DNA of 64,000 nt. Source: Hondaea fermentalgiana (Eukaryota; Sar; Bigyra; Thraustochytrida; Thraustochytriidae). Both the position numbers and the translations under genes were made by a program. This document shows positions 62,037-64,000 of this stretch, in pieces; within the stretch, counting starts at the first letter, position 1; the number at the start of each line of letters is the position of its first letter. The notes under the pieces are model-generated. The model worked only from the letters and a program-made list of their open reading frames with translations. It was not told the DNA's origin and ran no database searches. The stretch is taken from assembly GCA_014084085.1 (NCBI GenBank), contig NPFB01000005.1, forward strand, positions 436,393-500,392. The letters are read 5' to 3'.

Positions 62037-64000
62037 ATGGTGGGCTCCGAGTCGGCGCGGAGACCGCTCAGCAGCGACGCCAAGGTGAACGACCTGTACG
62101 AGCGCAAGACGCCCGAGGAACACGTGCTGCTACGGCCCGGCATGTACGTAGGGAGCGTAGACAAAATCACCGAGGAACTCTTTGTGTATGACAAAAAGTC
62201 CCGTCGCATGCAGCTCGAAGAAGTCTCGTACTCTCCGGGCCTCGTCAAGCTTTTTGACGAAATTCTCGTGAACGCAGCGGACAATCTTGACCGGTCAGCA
62301 GGCAAGATGAATGCCATAGACATCTCCCTCGATCGCAGCACTCAGCGAATCACTGTACGCAACAACGGCGCGGGTATTCCTGTGGTCATGCACGAAAAGG
62401 AAAAGGTGTACATTCCCGAGCTCGTCCTCGGCAACTTGCTGACCGGGTCAAACTTTGACGACACCGTGGAGCGCTTCACGGGTGGGCGCCACGGATACGG
62501 CGCCAAGCTCACCAACATTTTGTCAAACTCGTTCCGGGTGGAAACTCTCGACGCAGAGCGCAATCTGCTCTTTGAAATGGAATGGCATGATCATATGAAA
62601 CCGGTCGGCGAGGGCGCCAAGGTGACCGAGCTTTCTGCAAAAGAAGTCGAGGCGCGAGGCGGGGGCTACACGGAGATATCTTTCGTGCCTGACCTCAAAG
62701 TATTTAAGATGGCCCGAATGGACAAGGGCACATTGCAAGTAATTGACCGCCGCGTGCGCGACATTGCGGGCCTGCTTGCGCCTTCAATCCAGGTGACCTG
62801 GAATGGGGTGCAAATAAAGGTTGCGTCCTTTGAAGAGTTCGCGAGTCAGTTTTACGTTGGTGCTACGAAAACGCACGCGAGGCAAAACGGTGCCCTCTTC
62901 GAAAAGGGCAAGTGGCGCGTAGTTGTGCTTCAGTCTCCGCTAGACAACGATCCGCTCATGCAAAGTTTTGTGAATCGCATGGCGACTCCGCGGGGCGGTC
63001 AACACGTGGACCACATTTTGAAGCAGCTTGAGCCCGCGCTGTTGGAAGCAGCAACGAAAAAGTTGCCAAAATCAAACGAGACGAAAATCACGCGCAAAAT
63101 GGTGCAGCAAAAACTTGCCCTCTTCGTGGACTGCCGTCTTCCGAACCCTTCCTTCGACACACAGGTCAAGGACAAGCTCACTTCCAAAGTGACGGCGCAA
63201 AATGGCTGTGAACTGCCTGCATCCTTTCTCACCTCCGTTGTGAAAAAGACTGGAATTGTGGAGAGCATCGTCGCAGAAGCACAGGCGCGAGACAACGCTG
63301 TGCTGACACGTGCGCCCCGGAGAACGTCGCGTAAGAGCCTACTTAGCATCCCCAAGCTCGAGGATGCCAACTGGGCAGGAACGTCGCGCTCGAGCGAGGC
63401 GACTCTCATTCTCACTGAAGGTGACTCCGCCAAGGCACTTGCCGTGGCAGGTTTGCCCGTCGTGGGCCGCGACGGCTACGGTGTGTTCCCGCTCCGCGGC
63501 AAACCGCTCAACGTGCGCGACGCAACGGCGCGTACTGTGGTTAAGAACGAGGAGATCAAAAACTTGTGCACGATCCTTGGGCTTGACTTTAAGAAGAAAT
63601 ACGCATCGCAAAAGGAGAAGGCTACGCTTCGGTACGGTCGCGTCATGCTCATGACGGATCAGGATTTTGACGGTTCGCACATCAAAGGACTTCTCATCAA
63701 TCTTTTTCACTTCTTTTGGCCGGAACTACTCAAAACGCCAGGATTCCTCTGCGAATTCGTGACGCCGCTCATCAAGGTGTCGTCGAACTCGAAAGGAAAG
63801 TCTGCTGCAAGCGGCGGCAAGCTCAGCTTCTTCACCATGCAAGATTACGAGAACTGGCTTGCGAGCAGTGGCATTGCGCCGCGTGCACACAGTGTAAAGT
63901 ACTACAAAGGTCTGGGCACGAGCACATCCTCTGAGGCTCGCGAGTACTTTGGCAATTTGCCCAAGCATGTGCTTGACTTCAAGTCGAATTCGCCCACTGA
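62037..64000 (+). CDS. TOP2: DNA topoisomerase II, 3'-partial
   Basis: An ATP-dependent type IIA topoisomerase, which passes duplexes through a double-strand break. The window holds the first 654 codons and the frame is still open at base 64000. The N-terminus reads YERKTPEEHVLLRPGMYVGS. The GHKL ATPase has NAADNLDR (about 79-86) and GRHGYGAKLTNILSN (about 150). The transducer region includes FVNRMATPRGGQHVDHIL. The TOPRIM domain has LTEGDSAKALAVAG (about 460, metal-binding Glu) and LMTDQDFDGSHIKGLL (about 540, the DxDxD motif). The winged helix with the catalytic Tyr lies beyond the window. ATG at 62037 places the ATPase motifs at normal distances. No introns are seen in this part. Confidence 0.95.
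   Translation, partial: MVGSESARRPLSSDAKVNDLYERKTPEEHVLLRPGMYVGSVDKITEELFVYDKKSRRMQLEEVSYSPGLVKLFDEILVNAADNLDRSAGKMNAIDISLDRSTQRITVRNNGAGIPVVMHEKEKVYIPELVLGNLLTGSNFDDTVERFTGGRHGYGAKLTNILSNSFRVETLDAERNLLFEMEWHDHMKPVGEGAKVTELSAKEVEARGGGYTEISFVPDLKVFKMARMDKGTLQVIDRRVRDIAGLLAPSIQVTWNGVQIKVASFEEFASQFYVGATKTHARQNGALFEKGKWRVVVLQSPLDNDPLMQSFVNRMATPRGGQHVDHILKQLEPALLEAATKKLPKSNETKITRKMVQQKLALFVDCRLPNPSFDTQVKDKLTSKVTAQNGCELPASFLTSVVKKTGIVESIVAEAQARDNAVLTRAPRRTSRKSLLSIPKLEDANWAGTSRSSEATLILTEGDSAKALAVAGLPVVGRDGYGVFPLRGKPLNVRDATARTVVKNEEIKNLCTILGLDFKKKYASQKEKATLRYGRVMLMTDQDFDGSHIKGLLINLFHFFWPELLKTPGFLCEFVTPLIKVSSNSKGKSAASGGKLSFFTMQDYENWLASSGIAPRAHSVKYYKGLGTSTSSEAREYFGNLPKHVLDFKSNSPT

Noticed and set aside
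61607..62341. Minus-strand frame overlapping the topoisomerase start as a further ROCO exon
   Set aside because: Most of it is a His/Ile/Val run from a GAT/GAC microsatellite. Only its last 20 codons before a GTATAG donor look possible, which is too little to annotate.
1..64000. tRNA, rRNA, CRISPR array, bacterial operon or replication origin
   Set aside because: I searched by eye for B-box-like ggttcgaatcc strings, conserved rRNA/snRNA segments and regularly spaced repeats, and found none that hold up. Tandem repeats present are microsatellites or coding repeats.

Overview
The window looks like nuclear DNA of a gene-dense, GC-rich protist, most plausibly a thraustochytrid (Labyrinthulomycetes, Stramenopiles). 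This is inference from content. Genes are long and mostly intronless, with occasional canonical GT-AG introns. They include a VAMP7 R-SNARE, a large Sec7 ArfGEF, GINS PSF2, RRN3, topoisomerase II, a ROCO protein, and secreted vWA/PAN proteins with Pro-Thr-Asp-Ala-Pro spacers. There are no operons, Shine-Dalgarno sites or prokaryotic signals.

Layout. 1-4.3 kb: a PIF/Harbinger-type transposase running in from the left edge, convergent with an uncharacterised 899-aa coiled-coil protein. 5.6-9.3 kb: a sulfotransferase-like membrane protein, a class I methyltransferase and a mitochondrial metallo-beta-lactamase-fold hydrolase (the last two divergent). 9.3-17.7 kb: mostly non-coding, low-complexity, GC-rich DNA with one formate/nitrite-type transporter in the middle. 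17.7-31 kb: a free-standing ACT-ACT protein, an unknown protein, PSF2, a RanBP2-zinc-finger/polyQ/DH-PH RhoGEF and a 1,739-aa GBF1/GNOM-class ArfGEF. 31-42 kb: ascorbate peroxidase (with a hidden first exon), RRN3, a secreted vWA-PAN protein and a serine carboxypeptidase. 42-52 kb: a membrane-anchored tandem protein kinase, a putatively myristoylated F-box/LRR protein, homoserine O-acetyltransferase (interrupted by a 100-N assembly gap) and VAMP7. 52.8-64 kb: a TPR protein with a TIR-like N-terminal half, the kinetochore protein Zwilch, a nine-exon LRR-ROC-COR-TIR protein, and the 5' part of DNA topoisomerase II.

Most genes are housekeeping: replication, Pol I initiation, membrane traffic, kinetochore and amino-acid metabolism. 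They are arranged as independent divergent or convergent units with short spacers. The most unusual items are three. The first is one polypeptide joining a TKL/MAPKKK-like kinase, a Tudor-like module and a MAPKK-like kinase behind a membrane anchor. The second is the LRR-ROCO-TIR gene, whose seven LRR units each occupy an exon of exactly 84 nt with identical intron phase. The third is a clear Zwilch homologue. Introns were found by reading splice sites by eye; the other genes were not exhaustively checked for small introns.
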